This document shows, in pieces, positions 36,076-46,991 of a DNA stretch of 64,000 nt. Position numbers and translations under genes: made by a program. Source of the stretch: Elmis aenea (Eukaryota; Arthropoda; Insecta; Coleoptera; Elmidae); assembly GCA_947652605.1 (NCBI GenBank), contig OX393577.1:27531466-27595465 (forward strand). Direction: 5' to 3'. The notes under the pieces were generated by a model, which made no database searches, was not told the DNA's origin, and saw nothing but the letters and a program-made list of their open reading frames with translations. Numbering within the stretch: the stretch's first letter is position 1; the number at the start of each line of letters is the position of its first letter.

Positions 36076-36903
36076 CACGAGGATGTTTCAAAAAGTAACG
36101 CCAAACTGAATATTTTGAAACACATTGCCATTAGAGATACACACGATATGTCATTTTTTATATAATAATCATCTTTCTTTTCAATACACTGCTCAAACCA
36201 TTGCACTAACTTCTTTATTTCATTGGGAAAAAAAATTGGTTGCGCCTTGCGCCAGAAAGCACACTTCTTTGACTTGGTCTTCACTCCCAAATCTTCGCCT
36301 TCTTAAAGCGTCCTTCAGGAGGACGAAAACTGGGTGCCTCATTATAAGCTTGAAAGCATAAAGCCTGTCTTCAGAATGGCGACACACATTTGCTCCATTT
36401 GCTCCGACTCAATCCTTTGTGGAAAAGATCCTCCACACTTTCTTTTAGAATATACATGGCTCAGTTTTGGCGCACTATCAGAAAAAAGCAAAACAGTGAA
36501 TAATGCCCAATACAGTGCAGTGTTGGAGGAGAAGCTGAAACCAGCAATACGGAACGGTCGCGTCGTAAAGGACTTTTGTCTAAAGACGTTCTTTTCCATC
36601 ACGATAACACATACCCTCACACGGCCGCTGCAACTCTTGACACCATTCGGGCCTTTGAACCCCTAAACGAAACTTTGAAAGGACGAAGATTTGGGAGTGA
36701 TGACCAAGTCAAAGAAGCGGTGCATTGCTGGCTAGAAGTACAACCAAAACATATTTTCTGCTGAAATAAAAAAATTGCTTCAACGGTCTGAGAAGCTTAT
36801 TGTAAAGGAGTAATTATGTAAAAAATGACAAATCTTTTGTATCTCTAATTAAAATATACATCTCAAAATATTCAATTTGCTGTTACTTTTTGAATCACCC
36901 ACG
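36076..36903 (+). mobile_element. Palindromised mariner remnant
   Basis: The outer ends are inverted mariner-type termini (TTTCAAAAAGTAACGCCAAA and, reversed, ATTCAAAAAGTAACAGCAAA), with TA on both sides. Unusually, the inverted similarity goes on for about 230 bp. The left arm (36076-36308) and right arm (36675-36903) both encode the transposase C-terminus, in opposite orientations. The core between them is the middle of the transposase on the plus strand. The N-terminal half is absent. Confidence 0.75.
36310..36800 (+). pseudogene. mariner transposase, middle to C-terminus, decayed
   Basis: Recognisable mariner blocks in order: EDENWVPHYKLES (the region of the first catalytic Asp, normally DExWVHHY), EKSKTVNNAQYSAVLEEKLK, VLFHHDNTYPHTAAATLDTI (second catalytic Asp in HDN) and GRRFGSDDQVKEAVHCWLEV, then QPKHIFC. 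Several frame changes interrupt it, notably near 36560-36580, and the EDEN block has an altered DE context. The N-terminal DNA-binding part is missing and replaced by the inverted second copy of the C-terminus. Confidence 0.8.
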
Positions 36904-36905
36904 TA

Positions 36906-38064
36906 GTTGGTATTTTTAGGATATTTAGTTAAAGAATATGTTGTCAAAATTTTACTCTCCTTAGATTATATTATTGATTTACTTTTTGGACTCAAAATGT
37001 ATAACATTCGTGCAAACACTTTATTCACATGATATTTTCTTGATCCCATCTCATTGCGCTTTTCTTAACTAATAGGGATTTAAGATGCGCCAATGCTTTA
37101 AACACAGGTGCGGTAATATCAGGGGGCTTCAGCATTTTGCAAACTACAGCTGCTTCAATTTATTTTACAAATTAGGTAAATCAATCAAAGAAATAGAGAA
37201 TTTTGGGGTCATAAGCCTTAAAATATGACGAGATTATATTTCGCGCCTGTATACCTGCATGTTATTACGTTTTTTCGACGATAAATATTACCTAATAAAA
37301 GCGCAAAGAGTAAACTTTCCTTTGACGAGAAATAAAGACACTCGTGTGGAAATAAAGCGTAAAACAGTCGAAGAATTTTGCTAGACTGTAGAACGATTTT
37401 TCTTATCTTTGTTTTAGATGCATAGAAATACGTTTTAAAACAATGTGTTGTTTATAATTAAAATTCAGTTTAAGTGCTACCAGGGAGACAAATAGATTCA
37501 AAATTTGTCCAGTTCTTTACTTTGCAAACTTTTTTAACAAAAACAAAAAGTTTATTACTTACTTTCTGAAACGATGATCATCTTTTCTACCCAGATCTAC
37601 ATTTATGTACAAATCGATTTAATAGCACCATGTCCCTAGTTTAACTGGCTAACCGCAATATTCCAAAAGTTTAGGGTTAGCTGTTCCTTTCTGTAGTATA
37701 TTTGATATGGGTACTTTACAATTTTATGACGCTGTATCAAACTAAACAATTAAAAAGTAACTGTGAAAATACCGTAATTCGTTTGACCTTACATGTAGAA
37801 TTTCCTGAAAGTATAACAGACTTATATAAAATTTTCCTTAGTTAGATATCATTTAACGAACATAGTAGATATTAAACCTGTTTTGTTTAATTATAAATTT
37901 TTCCAGTTTTATTTTAACAACTGAGTAATGTTCAAGGGAACTTTTTGTAAAATGACAAAAATGTCATTAAAATCGGTAACTAATTATTGGAAAAAGTACT
38001 TAGGCAAATACTTTGTAAGAACATAACATTTGTAGTATTGGTATTTGTACCAAAAAAAAACCAT
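36906..38064. other. Unassigned AT-rich stretch
   Basis: No gene or repeat was recognised. Confidence 0.4.
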
Positions 38065-38066
38065 TA

Positions 38067-38838
38067 CAGTGAAGTCTCTATAGCATGAATCCCATAATGT
38101 GAATATCCACAAACATAAACGATCGGTTTGGTATATGAACGATAGAATAATAAATTCGTACTTCAAACTCCAAAACATAAACAGCTAATGAAGAAAGCAG
38201 TAGTAAATGTAAATAATCAGTTACTCTATTTGCAAAAAAAGAAACCGTGTCTGTACTTGTTTAGACTTGTTTAACATTAATCCAAACTTCCAAACTTTGA
38301 CAAAGCGTATTGCATGTGATTATGGCGTCTAAGAGGCCAAATTGCCTTACGTTGGAAAAAAATCGCAACTTTTATCAGAGACGAAGAAAGGATGTGGAGT
38401 AACTACCTACTCTGTTTAAAAAAATTCACCGTATGTGCTCATAAAATGAAGGAAGCAAAAGTTACCTTAACAGTTGCAATGCAATTTTCTGAACCAGGAA
38501 AATGAAAATCTCTGAAAAATTTACCAGGAAGGAAAAAACATTCTATAAATGGTTTTTGAAACAAAAAAAAAACAAAATGCCTCAATAAGTGGTGTTATTC
38601 TGAAGGAGGAAGCAAAATATTTTTATAAAAAGATTCGAGAAAATTGACTTACATTTTCCGTTAGCTCATGAAAAGTAATTAAGAATTGGTATAGTACACG
38701 TTTTTTGACTATTACTGGAGAAAAATTATCTTCACAATAAAAGTTAGTTGTTTCCTTTCTACAAAAACTTGCAAGTAAAATTGAGGAGTCAAATGTAACC
38801 CATGATCAGTTGTATAATGCTGACGAAACAGACATGTA
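38067..38838 (+). mobile_element. pogo/Tigger-like element, left part only
   Basis: It begins TA then CAGTGAAGTCTCTATAGC, the CAGT..A.CTCTAT style of pogo/Tigger termini. About 255 bp later a jerky/pogo-like transposase starts. The element is cut at 38838 by a CAGGGTG terminus, and the right half was not found downstream of 39766. Confidence 0.65.
38322..38838 (+). pseudogene. pogo/jerky-like transposase N-terminal half
   Basis: A Met near 38322 opens MASKRPNCLTLEK, matching the usual MASKRKR..LTL(E/D)EK start of CENP-B/pogo-type transposases. Despite frame changes, the later blocks follow in order: KWFLKQ-type (YKWFLKQKK), VILKEEAKYFYKKI in the second DNA-binding domain, FLTITGEKLSS, and QLYNADETDMY. 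The last contains the first catalytic Asp (ADET). The sequence then passes directly into the TA-CAGGGTG of another element, two codons after that motif. Confidence 0.75.
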
Positions 38839-39764
38839 CAGGGTGGGCAAATTTCGATGTTTTAATAGGGAATCTTGGTAACTATAAGAGGTATCAAAAA
38901 ACGGACCGCGCATCCTCGATCTCTTTTTTCGAGAAAAAGTTAATGGCAAAAACTAAAATTGGTTATTGTCTTTTGTTTTCGATAACTCGATTTTTCGACT
39001 TTTCGTTTTATGAACATATCTCGCTTGTTTATAAAAATAAACAAAAATAGTTTTGACGTTCTACAGGCACTTTTTTTGATAAAAATGCAGTGGCGTAGAC
39101 AGTTTTTCCAAAAAAAAAACGAAATTAGACTTGTGACATAAAGTTGTATTTTTTTTAATGGAACTTATAGTTGGCTATGACTTATTTAAATTCCTTATTT
39201 TTTTGTAATTCCAAATATATAAGGGTTGATGTAGTTATTTTCAATAATATGTAAGTTGCGAAAGTTTTTTAGTTTTTTTTTTTAAATTATAGTAGGCTGT
39301 GAAAACAAAAACAAAACAAAGTGAAAAACCTATTAAAACTCATTTGGTACAAGTTACGCAGGTTTTGTTTTTTGTTGTTGTGATAATAAATAAACTACAT
39401 TACTGCAGATTCCGACTTTATCGCTGTTGTCTCTTTTTCATATATGTATTTATAATGTTTTTCATAACAACAAGTTACAAAACCTTCGTAACTCAAGCCT
39501 TTTTTTAATTGCTAAATTTCAACCCACCAAAAAGTTCTAATAAAAACGCAACAGGGTCGCACTTTTCAGCCCCCTGTGAAGGTGGGAAATGAGAAACCTT
39601 TTAATAAATATAAAACATCTACCAAATATCATTCTCCTACATTTACCTATCCAAATTTGAGTAATAAAATAAAACCCTAATTTTACCGCTCCCCCCTTAA
39701 TTTTCGATAAGGAATCACCTTCCGAATATTTTTGCAATACTTAATACTTTTAAGAAGCACCCTG
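38839..39764. mobile_element. Composite of two unlike CAGGGTG-type ends
   Basis: Both flanks are TA (38837-38838, 39765-39766) and the ends are CAGGGTGGGCAAATTTCG and, reversed, CAGGGTGCTTCTTAAAAG. Unlike the other members, the two ends are not inverted copies of each other beyond the heptamer. The right 250 bp (39516-39764) matches the right arm of the palindrome at 62257-63437, including GGAATCACCTTCCGAA and CAGCCCCCTGTGAAGGTGG. This may be two half-elements joined by recombination, or an element mobilised with mismatched ends. Confidence 0.6.
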
Positions 39765-39766
39765 TA

Positions 39767-42700
39767 TATTTTGTGGCTTGAGAATTGGGCTTTTTATCCT
39801 TTTTTAGTGTTAGAAAAAGTACCTCTTAGCTCTCAAAATATTAACATCTATGCATTATTTTTCATCCTTCCTTAGTACTTTATATTTAAAATAATAATAA
39901 TAATAATTTCTAAGGAGTAATTCAAAACCGTTAAAAAAATCACAGAATTTTCCACCCGGAATTTACAACAGGCCTAAATAAAAAAATAAGCATCGGTTTA
40001 ATAGCAAAACCATGCCCAAATCGCGCGTTTAGTATCAATTCTATAACCTAATTTGATGAGATCCGGCATTACCAACAACTTAATGTTCTAAGCAAACAGT
40101 AACAACGATGCCGTGTTCCATTGTCATAGTGGATGCATAGGGACATGTAAACATCAAGATCTGTCCCTTAGGAGTGATCAGCTTGAACCATAGTCGTTAC
40201 CGTAATGCAGCAGTTACCTACAGAAGCTTGACACGCTATGCTTAATGTTTATGTGGCCTGAATGGAATCAACTGCTTGTGCGAATGTCTTTTATGTAATT
40301 GTTGGTGTTGAATGCGAGATGAGATTTTTATGTCAAGAACAGCTAGCATGCGGGACATAACAATGGCTGAATTAAAGTTTGGAGGACACATAAAACTACC
40401 CACAATTCAGCTATTTCAAAATTACAAAAGCCGTAAAAAAAACAAAAACCCGAAGTAATTTTAACTTGATATAAAGTTTTAAAATAAAAAGTATATTTTT
40501 TTAAACATTGCAGTAAAAGAGACTTTTCTGTCATTGACAATTTTCAAACATCGAAACTCAACATATTAACAAACGGTTTTCGCTAGTTACATGATCATTT
40601 AAATAGCAAGATATTGGAGACACAAAAATTCAAGAAATTTATCTATATGCAACAACCATTGACTTAAAATATATACATAGATCCCTAATTTATCAATGCA
40701 AAGTATTTTATTTATTATTGAATAAAATTAAATACATCGTGTACAGAGTCAGACTAAACCAATAAAGTTTGGTGGACTGCAGTTACCTCTTGGGCTCTAA
40801 TTGATACTAAAGAAACAAAAACCATTTTTGCTTTAGACCCACTTATCACTTTTATTTTTAGTAGATAGAATATCATCGAAAGAAAAAATTGTAAACCAAT
40901 AGGAAAAAGATTAAAACAAATAAAGATTTTTTGGTAAAGATTTTTATTTACTCCATTTAAAACAATATTTTAAATTATGTTGTTAATAAAAACTGGTAAT
41001 ATAATTAATTATCTGTACTAACAATATCGAGTTTACAAAACTGGAAAATAAAGTAATTAACTTAAATGTGGAAAGGTAAAAATCTATATCTGGTCAACAC
41101 TAATAAAAAAAATTAAATAAAGCTGCCTTTATTGTGTTTTTCAGTTTGTCGGTCGAGACTCGAGAATGTACATACTGTGTGCATATCTACTAACGTTCTA
41201 AATTATGCACTTAGTGCACTTAAGTTATCTTTATGAACATTAACAGTGCTACCGATTAGTAATATTTTTATAATAAGAATTAATTTTTTTTACAGATGAT
41301 TCTATGCGAACGTTCTACACAATCTTACAGAACAACTATAACAAAATTAACAGGTAACATTTTTTTGTTCTTTTTTTTCCTGTTTGCCATTCGTTTTTTT
41401 TTCTTCCAGCACAGCAAATAGCACTCACCTCACAAATTAAAGGCCATTCTGTTTCGATTTTTCATTACAAATGTGACTTCCACTAGTTTATGGCGGATGT
41501 GAGCTTTTAAGCGCGTGTACGTCCGTGTTCAGTATCAGTTAAACTAGGGTCTTCCTAGGTCCAGACCCTTGATATCACTAAAGCTTCGACTTTCGTAAAA
41601 CCCCGAAAAGTTCACGATTGCATCCTGCTGCCCTAAATTGTTTTCATTTCATCCCGCATGGATTTTCTGTGTTTCTGGCTATTTCCAATTTTATTTTATT
41701 GAATTCACTTGGTCTATTTTTGTATTGTGTTTATTCAGATAGGGAGCCATAAGCAAACGTCGAACAGATGTTTATAATATGCTCGAATTGAAGCTTGATA
41801 TTCCACTCTTGAAAATGGTTTGTTTGATATTCATAACACACTATACGCGTGAGTTGCCATACTTGAGAAGGATGATTTTTTACATGGTGGCGTGTTGTCG
41901 GTCAAGAATCAAAAACGCTATTGGATTTTTCTGCGAAATTTGCTACTGGTAAAACTGTTTTCTTTGTTTTTATAGTCGATTATACAATCAATATAAAATA
42001 TACTTTATACAAACATCCTTCGATAAAATATAGATTAAAAAAAAAACAAACAGGAAACATTTTTATGAGATAATAACCCTAAGATATAAAAATCCTGAGA
42101 TATTTAAATCCTATCGCTAAGTTACTTTGACAAACAATTGCAAAAATTACTCAACACTCAATAAAAATCCACCTTAGTTCATTAACTGACTGCCAAGTAC
42201 GAGATAACTTATAGTTTGCGTTCTTATCCAGGACGCCGACTACGAGATAATTCGTGGTTCTGTTACTAGTCATTTTCGTGCAGCTACGATTACGCGCGTA
42301 AAATATACGCGTATTTATGTATAGGTGGCTTTTGGGAATAGACAGAAAAATCAAGACTGGCTTACACGAACTGAAAATTTGTTAATAATAGTATAATTGG
42401 AGTTTTGAATAATATAATATGGCGTCTGCGAGCGGAATCCTGAAAGTTGTCTTGGCAATCAACATGTTGCAATTATTAAATATAATACAGGACAGTTTTA
42501 AAAAGATAGCTTGCAACTTTTGTATTTGCCACTCAATGTCTGCTATTTATAATTTAAACTTAAAGCAAGATATTACGCTATTAAAATATCACCTTTATAT
42601 TTATTTAAATGTATTTAAATGTTTCCAATAGTTTTGGAATTTTACAAGTTTGTGTAACAATTAAAAAAATTTGTTAGTATTTTTATCCATCTAATGAACA

Positions 42701-42767
42701 TTTTTTTTTTAAATTCATTGAACAATGCCTAAAATAAGCAAACATAAGAAAATATTATGTACGAGAA
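39767..42767. other. Unassigned stretch, partly less AT-rich
   Basis: There is an (AAT)n run at 39890-39907. Stretches at about 40010-40330, 41430-41640 and 42160-42330 have higher complexity and more CpGs (for example GCGCGTGTACGTCCGTGTTC near 41511, ACGCGCGTAAAATATACGCG near 42292), but contain no reading frame or transposon signature. Conserved non-coding DNA is possible but cannot be shown from one sequence. Confidence 0.35.
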
Positions 42768-42849
42768 TAACGGAACCTCTATATTCGTCATTAATCCGAT
42801 GAATACTAAATCGGACGAATATAGAATCAATGTTTTCCATACATACATA

Positions 42850-44369
42850 CAGGGTGAGGCATCACTTATGACACTCCCACTTATTTTGTTATTGGAAAGA
42901 AATATCAAAAAAAGTTTCAAATAAAAAGTTTGTTTGATACAGTATTTCCCAAAATATTGTCATGTCAAATTTTAGTTTTCTTTTATACCCTTACATAATA
43001 AAATTTTTAAGAAAATCGCAAAAAAACAATTTGGTTTTAAAAGCGTACGGTATTAATTAATTTACATTAGGAGACTTTGAAAATGATACAAAACAGTAAA
43101 ACATTTATTACAGTAGTTTTGTGTTTACCGTTGTAACCTAATTAACTTTTTTTTAAATCTTTTACCATTTTGTATCATTTTCAAAGCCTACTTATGTAAA
43201 TTAATTAATACCGTACGATTTTAAAACCAAATTGTTCTTTTGCTATTTTCTTAAATATTTTGTTATGTAAGGGTAGGATAAGTCCGGGATGGATGCCCCA
43301 CCTTTTTAGATGCTAATATTTTCTGGACAAAGGAGTAAAAACTGTGGTTGTAACTACGTTGTATGACTCTATGTATATTATTTTATTTAAACATGAAAAT
43401 TTACACTGTTATAAACTTATATGACTCGAAAAATTAAAAACTTAAAATATGAGCATTTGCCATCTTCGTCAAATTGTCGGGCAAAGATGCCTCACTAGTA
43501 TAGGTATAGATGCCCCTACGAAAATATTACGTAATTACAAACTAATAAACAGAAACTAAATGTTTAGTAAACGTATTAACAATTAAGTACTTATTTCTTT
43601 TTTAATGTCAGTATTTTTCCACACAAATTACAAAGATATTCATATTTAGAACAGCCTTCATGGGACCATTTGTTGCAGTGCATGCACTGAACCCACTCAT
43701 CATTCCATTTTGTTTGTGTACTTTTCCCCACACCCAACACATGTAGGGCATCTTCCCCTATCGTCCGGTATAGATGCCCCAGCCAAATATCAAATTTAAA
43801 TTTTGTGCCAGAATATGTACTTTGGCACGAACACTAACCTATTGTATGCCTAAATGTATTGCACTACAAAAACAATGATAAAAGTACTTATCATGATATG
43901 CGTGTACAAGCAAACCATAGTGATACATTTTGTGAAGCTCTAAAAATGAATTTTTGCTAATAACTTGCCCGAATAAGGTTTTTAAAAAAAAAATTAGCAC
44001 TGCACACAATCACATACGCAATACAAACCAACCCTTAAAAAGCCAGCGCAACCTCCGTTAATAACGAAATTATTTTGATGGGGCATCTTCGCCGGTGGGG
44101 CATCTATCCCGGACTTACCCTATAAAAGTTTTAGTGCGTTGAAAAGAGAAAGAAAATGTCTTTCAAACCGTATAAAAAAAAATATGTATGGCGCTATTAA
44201 AAAAAAAAAAATATGGTGCCATAACTCCTAAAAAACAAAAGAAAACAAAAATTTGACATGACAATATTTTGGGAAATACTGTATCAAACAACTTTTATTT
44301 GAAACTTTTTTTGATAATTCTTTCCAATAAAAAAATAAGTGGGGGTGTCATAAGTGATGCCTTACCCTG
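42850..44369. mobile_element. Palindromic element, TA-CAGGGTGAGGCATCAC ends, middle layer
   Basis: The ends are CAGGGTGAGGCATCACTTAT and, reversed, CAGGGTAAGGCATCACTTAT, both next to TA. The arms pair for about 330 bp; for example, TACAGTATTTCCCAAAATATTG faces its reverse complement (shown in part). Without the inserted 845-bp element and its TA it would be about 673 bp. It sits inside the pogo-type element and is itself interrupted in its right arm. Confidence 0.85.
43276..44120. mobile_element. 845-bp TA-flanked element with GATGCCCC phrase repeats, inner layer
   Basis: The 27-bp inverted ends differ at two positions and begin GGATAAGTCCGGGATGGATG (left) and GGGTAAGTCCGGGATAGATG (right, reversed). 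The target TA is duplicated. The opposite palindrome arm at about 42990 preserves the empty site (ATGTAAGGGTATAAAAG, reversed). The phrase AGATGCCCC recurs internally (near 43508 and 43779, and inverted GGGGCATCTTC near 44081). No transposase frame is recognisable. Confidence 0.8.
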
Positions 44370-44725
44370 TATTAACTAAAATAATTGGAATAATCCGTTC
44401 CTACTCCCAAATCTGATACATAAATAATGAAAATTTAACCAGAACTTTACCTTTACTAAGGAGCGATGATGGCAAAAGCTAAGGAGGACGAAAGGAATTA
44501 TTGTTTAGAATGGAACTTACCTTCAATTACTGTCTTCGTTGTCCCTTTTTAGACAATTTAATAGCACTCGATTCAAATGTTGTCTGTTTTTGCCCTTTTT
44601 TTGTTTTTTTAAATTTCGTGACTAATATTGGAGTTTGGGACGAATATCGGTGTTTTTTGCCGAAAAAATGTGGCTAATATTGGATTTGACGAATATAGGA
44701 GTGGACGAATAGAGGTTCCACTGTA

Positions 44726-45853
44726 TAAACAAATCACCTAGGTTTAATGTAAAAAAACAACGCATCGTGATTAAGAATACTACAAAACGACATCTGTGTT
44801 TTTCATTTTTTATTTAAGCTCTAAATAATTGATTAGTTACTAACAGCTTATGTAGTGCAAAAGTCCGCGATTCGTCACTGTTTTACATTGTAGCTGTTTT
44901 TTTTTTTACAGCTGAATCAATACTTAACCACATCATAAGACGCTTGTGCATGTATAATTTTACAAGGATTTCATATTTCTTTATTGCTTCGTATACCTCA
45001 CAAGTAGTGTGTCCGCGCCACCCGTTCTCGAGAAATTTTACGCTTTTCCGTCCCCGAATACCGAAAAAATCGGAAAATTGCTCTTTCGTACCCACAATGA
45101 AAAATAAACGCACAACGCGCAATATATCTCTTCTTTTTTTTATTATTGCGATCCAACAGTTACATTGCCAGCACTGCCGAAAAAAATCCCAAGGAAAACT
45201 CGCAGGGATGTTTTAAAGATCGCCGCCAGACATCATCTATAACAGGACTGGCAAATTTTAAGTCTGCTAAATCAAATAATAATTTTTTTAAATTTTTTAT
45301 TACTGGTATTCTTCAAAAATTAAATAAAACAGATGATACCGGGAATTTTCGAGAACTCCCGAGAAATACTATTTCCCGTTTCCGATCCGGAAATTTGGAA
45401 ACCGTACTTAAAACAATATTTAATAACGTAAGCACCAAATGATAACATTTAATAATTGATTAAAGTTCTCCCATTAGCTATACCTATTCTTGAAATCCTA
45501 GATTTTCATCTTATTGCACTTACTTCTTAATACACTTTTTCCTTCGATCTTTAGTTCCACGACGACTTTTCTATGCTTTTTTTTTTGCATTTCCTGGCAT
45601 ATAAATGGCCAATCTACTTGTTTGTAATGAAAATCTTGCTTTCCTTTCCTGTCATGTTGTAAAACATTCCGCAAATTGCAAAGTGCAGATGCTTACGGAG
45701 ATTAAGACCGCAATATGTTCTTCGTTACCATAACTAGAGAGCGTCCAATCTGTAGTTCAAATTCAATTTGTCTGTAACTTTTCCACAATAACATATTTAA
45801 GCAAGTGCGTTGATCTTTAACCCTTTTTGCATAACAAGTCGATAGTATTTGTA
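44726..45853. other. Unassigned stretch with CpG-richer patch and HSE-like motifs
   Basis: At about 45005-45120 the DNA is richer in CpG (CGCGCCACCCGTTCTCGAGAA, in part). TTCTCGAGAA at 45024-45033 and TTTTCGAGAAC at 45344-45354 fit the TTCnnGAA heat-shock-element unit. Open frames on both strands (44883-45122 minus, 45146-45442 plus) show no known domain. A promoter is possible but unproven. Confidence 0.25.
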
Positions 45854-45855
45854 TA

Positions 45856-46648
45856 CCGGATGAATCATTTTGCCTGTCGTACCCCTATAAGTTTGTTATC
45901 TTAAGAGAAAAACTCTGTAAACTTTATATTTCCGAAATCGTTGAAAATATTTCATAATATTACGTTCAACTGTTTTATTTTGCAGTGAAATGTATAAGAC
46001 GGGCAACAGCAAGTATTTTTTTAACTGCATAGTATACCTTTATTTTTAATTTATTTTAGTAGAGAACATAATCGTCCAATTAAAAAAATAAAAATATACA
46101 TAGAAAAGTTTTTGATTAAAATGAGCTTTAAATTGTATTTCATTTTTACATAATCTCAACAATAGTTGTATTTGTCAAGACAAATAATAATCAAATCTTA
46201 ACAGTTGTAATATTAATGCTCTAAAAATAATGATTTTTTGAAGAGAAATCATGAAACACAATTAGACAAGGTGTAAAGATAAACTGTCAATTACAACAGT
46301 GATCATGTTTTGTCCAGTCAAATACAACGATTACTAAAATTTTGTGAAAATTAAGAATGATTTTTCAACTTATTTTTCCCAAAAACTGTTCTATGTATAT
46401 TTATTTTTTTTATTGCACGATGAAATTCAGAAATTAATTCTCTGCCAGAATAAATTAAAATAAAATTATACGATATAATTGAGAAACATGATTATTGCCG
46501 GTCTCATACATTTTATCGTAGAAAAAACATTTCACCGTCATTTTACAGAAAATTTTCTTCTGCGATTCACAAAAATATAAGGATTATAGGGGTTTCCTCT
46601 AAAAAAAAATAACAAGTTATGGGGGTGCGACAGGCGAACGAAATCACC
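45856..46648. mobile_element. 793-bp palindromic element, CCTGTCGCACCCC family
   Basis: The left end contains GCCTGTCGTACCCCTATAAG and the right, reversed, GCCTGTCGCACCCCCATAAC; both flanks are TA. The arms pair inward to a centre near 46250 (ACAATAGTTGTATTTGTCAA versus the inverse of GTCAAATACAACGATTACT). It is a second, uninterrupted copy of the element at 16653-18637 and shows where that copy was invaded. Confidence 0.75.
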
Positions 46649-46707
46649 TACTTTATAAATATTACGGAAGTGTTACCTTTTGCACAACTTATTATTATTG
46701 GTTAATT

Positions 46708-46983
46708 CAGGGATGTGTAAACTAGGGGGCGCGACAAATAATGCGGGATGGCAATGACAGCCATGATTTAATTTTAATAGAATATTTCATATATTTAATT
46801 TCTTTATAATGTTATATTTCTGTAATCTTTCGTATTGGGTGATAAAAAATGATGATATCAGTTAACTTCAGAGCGGAAAAAAAATTTAAAAGTTTATGTT
46901 GGTACCTTACCACCCATGTTGGAGGCGCAAGTTGGTATGCTGAAAAAAATGGTAGCGCAGCATGAAAATTTTGCGAACCCCTG
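46708..46983. mobile_element. 276-bp hAT-like MITE
   Basis: The ends are CAGGGATGTGTAAACTAGGG and, reversed, CAGGGGTTCGCAAAATTTTC. The flanks GGTTAATT (46700-46707) and GGTTAATA (46984-46991) match at seven of eight bases, as expected for an aged hAT duplication. The interior is GC-richer (GGGGGCGCGAC) and non-coding. Confidence 0.65.
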
Positions 46984-46991
46984 GGTTAATA

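Larger units (their letters stand above)
42770..44723. mobile_element. pogo/Tigger-type element, outer layer of a three-level nest
   Basis: The right end, reversed, is CAGTGGAACCTCTATTCGTC with TA at 44724-44725; the left end is CGGAACCTCTATATTCGTC (its first bases decayed). CAGTGGAACCTCTAT is the classic Tigger/pogo end. GACGAATAT-type motifs recur inside both ends. Nearly all of the interval is occupied by the inserted palindrome at 42850-44369. The remainder (about 430 bp) shows no clear transposase, so it was probably already a MITE. Confidence 0.7.

Noticed and set aside
45024..45354. Heat-shock-element-like TTCnnGAA motifs as evidence of a stress-inducible promoter
   Set aside because: Single units this short are expected by chance; no TATA, start or gene could be tied to them.
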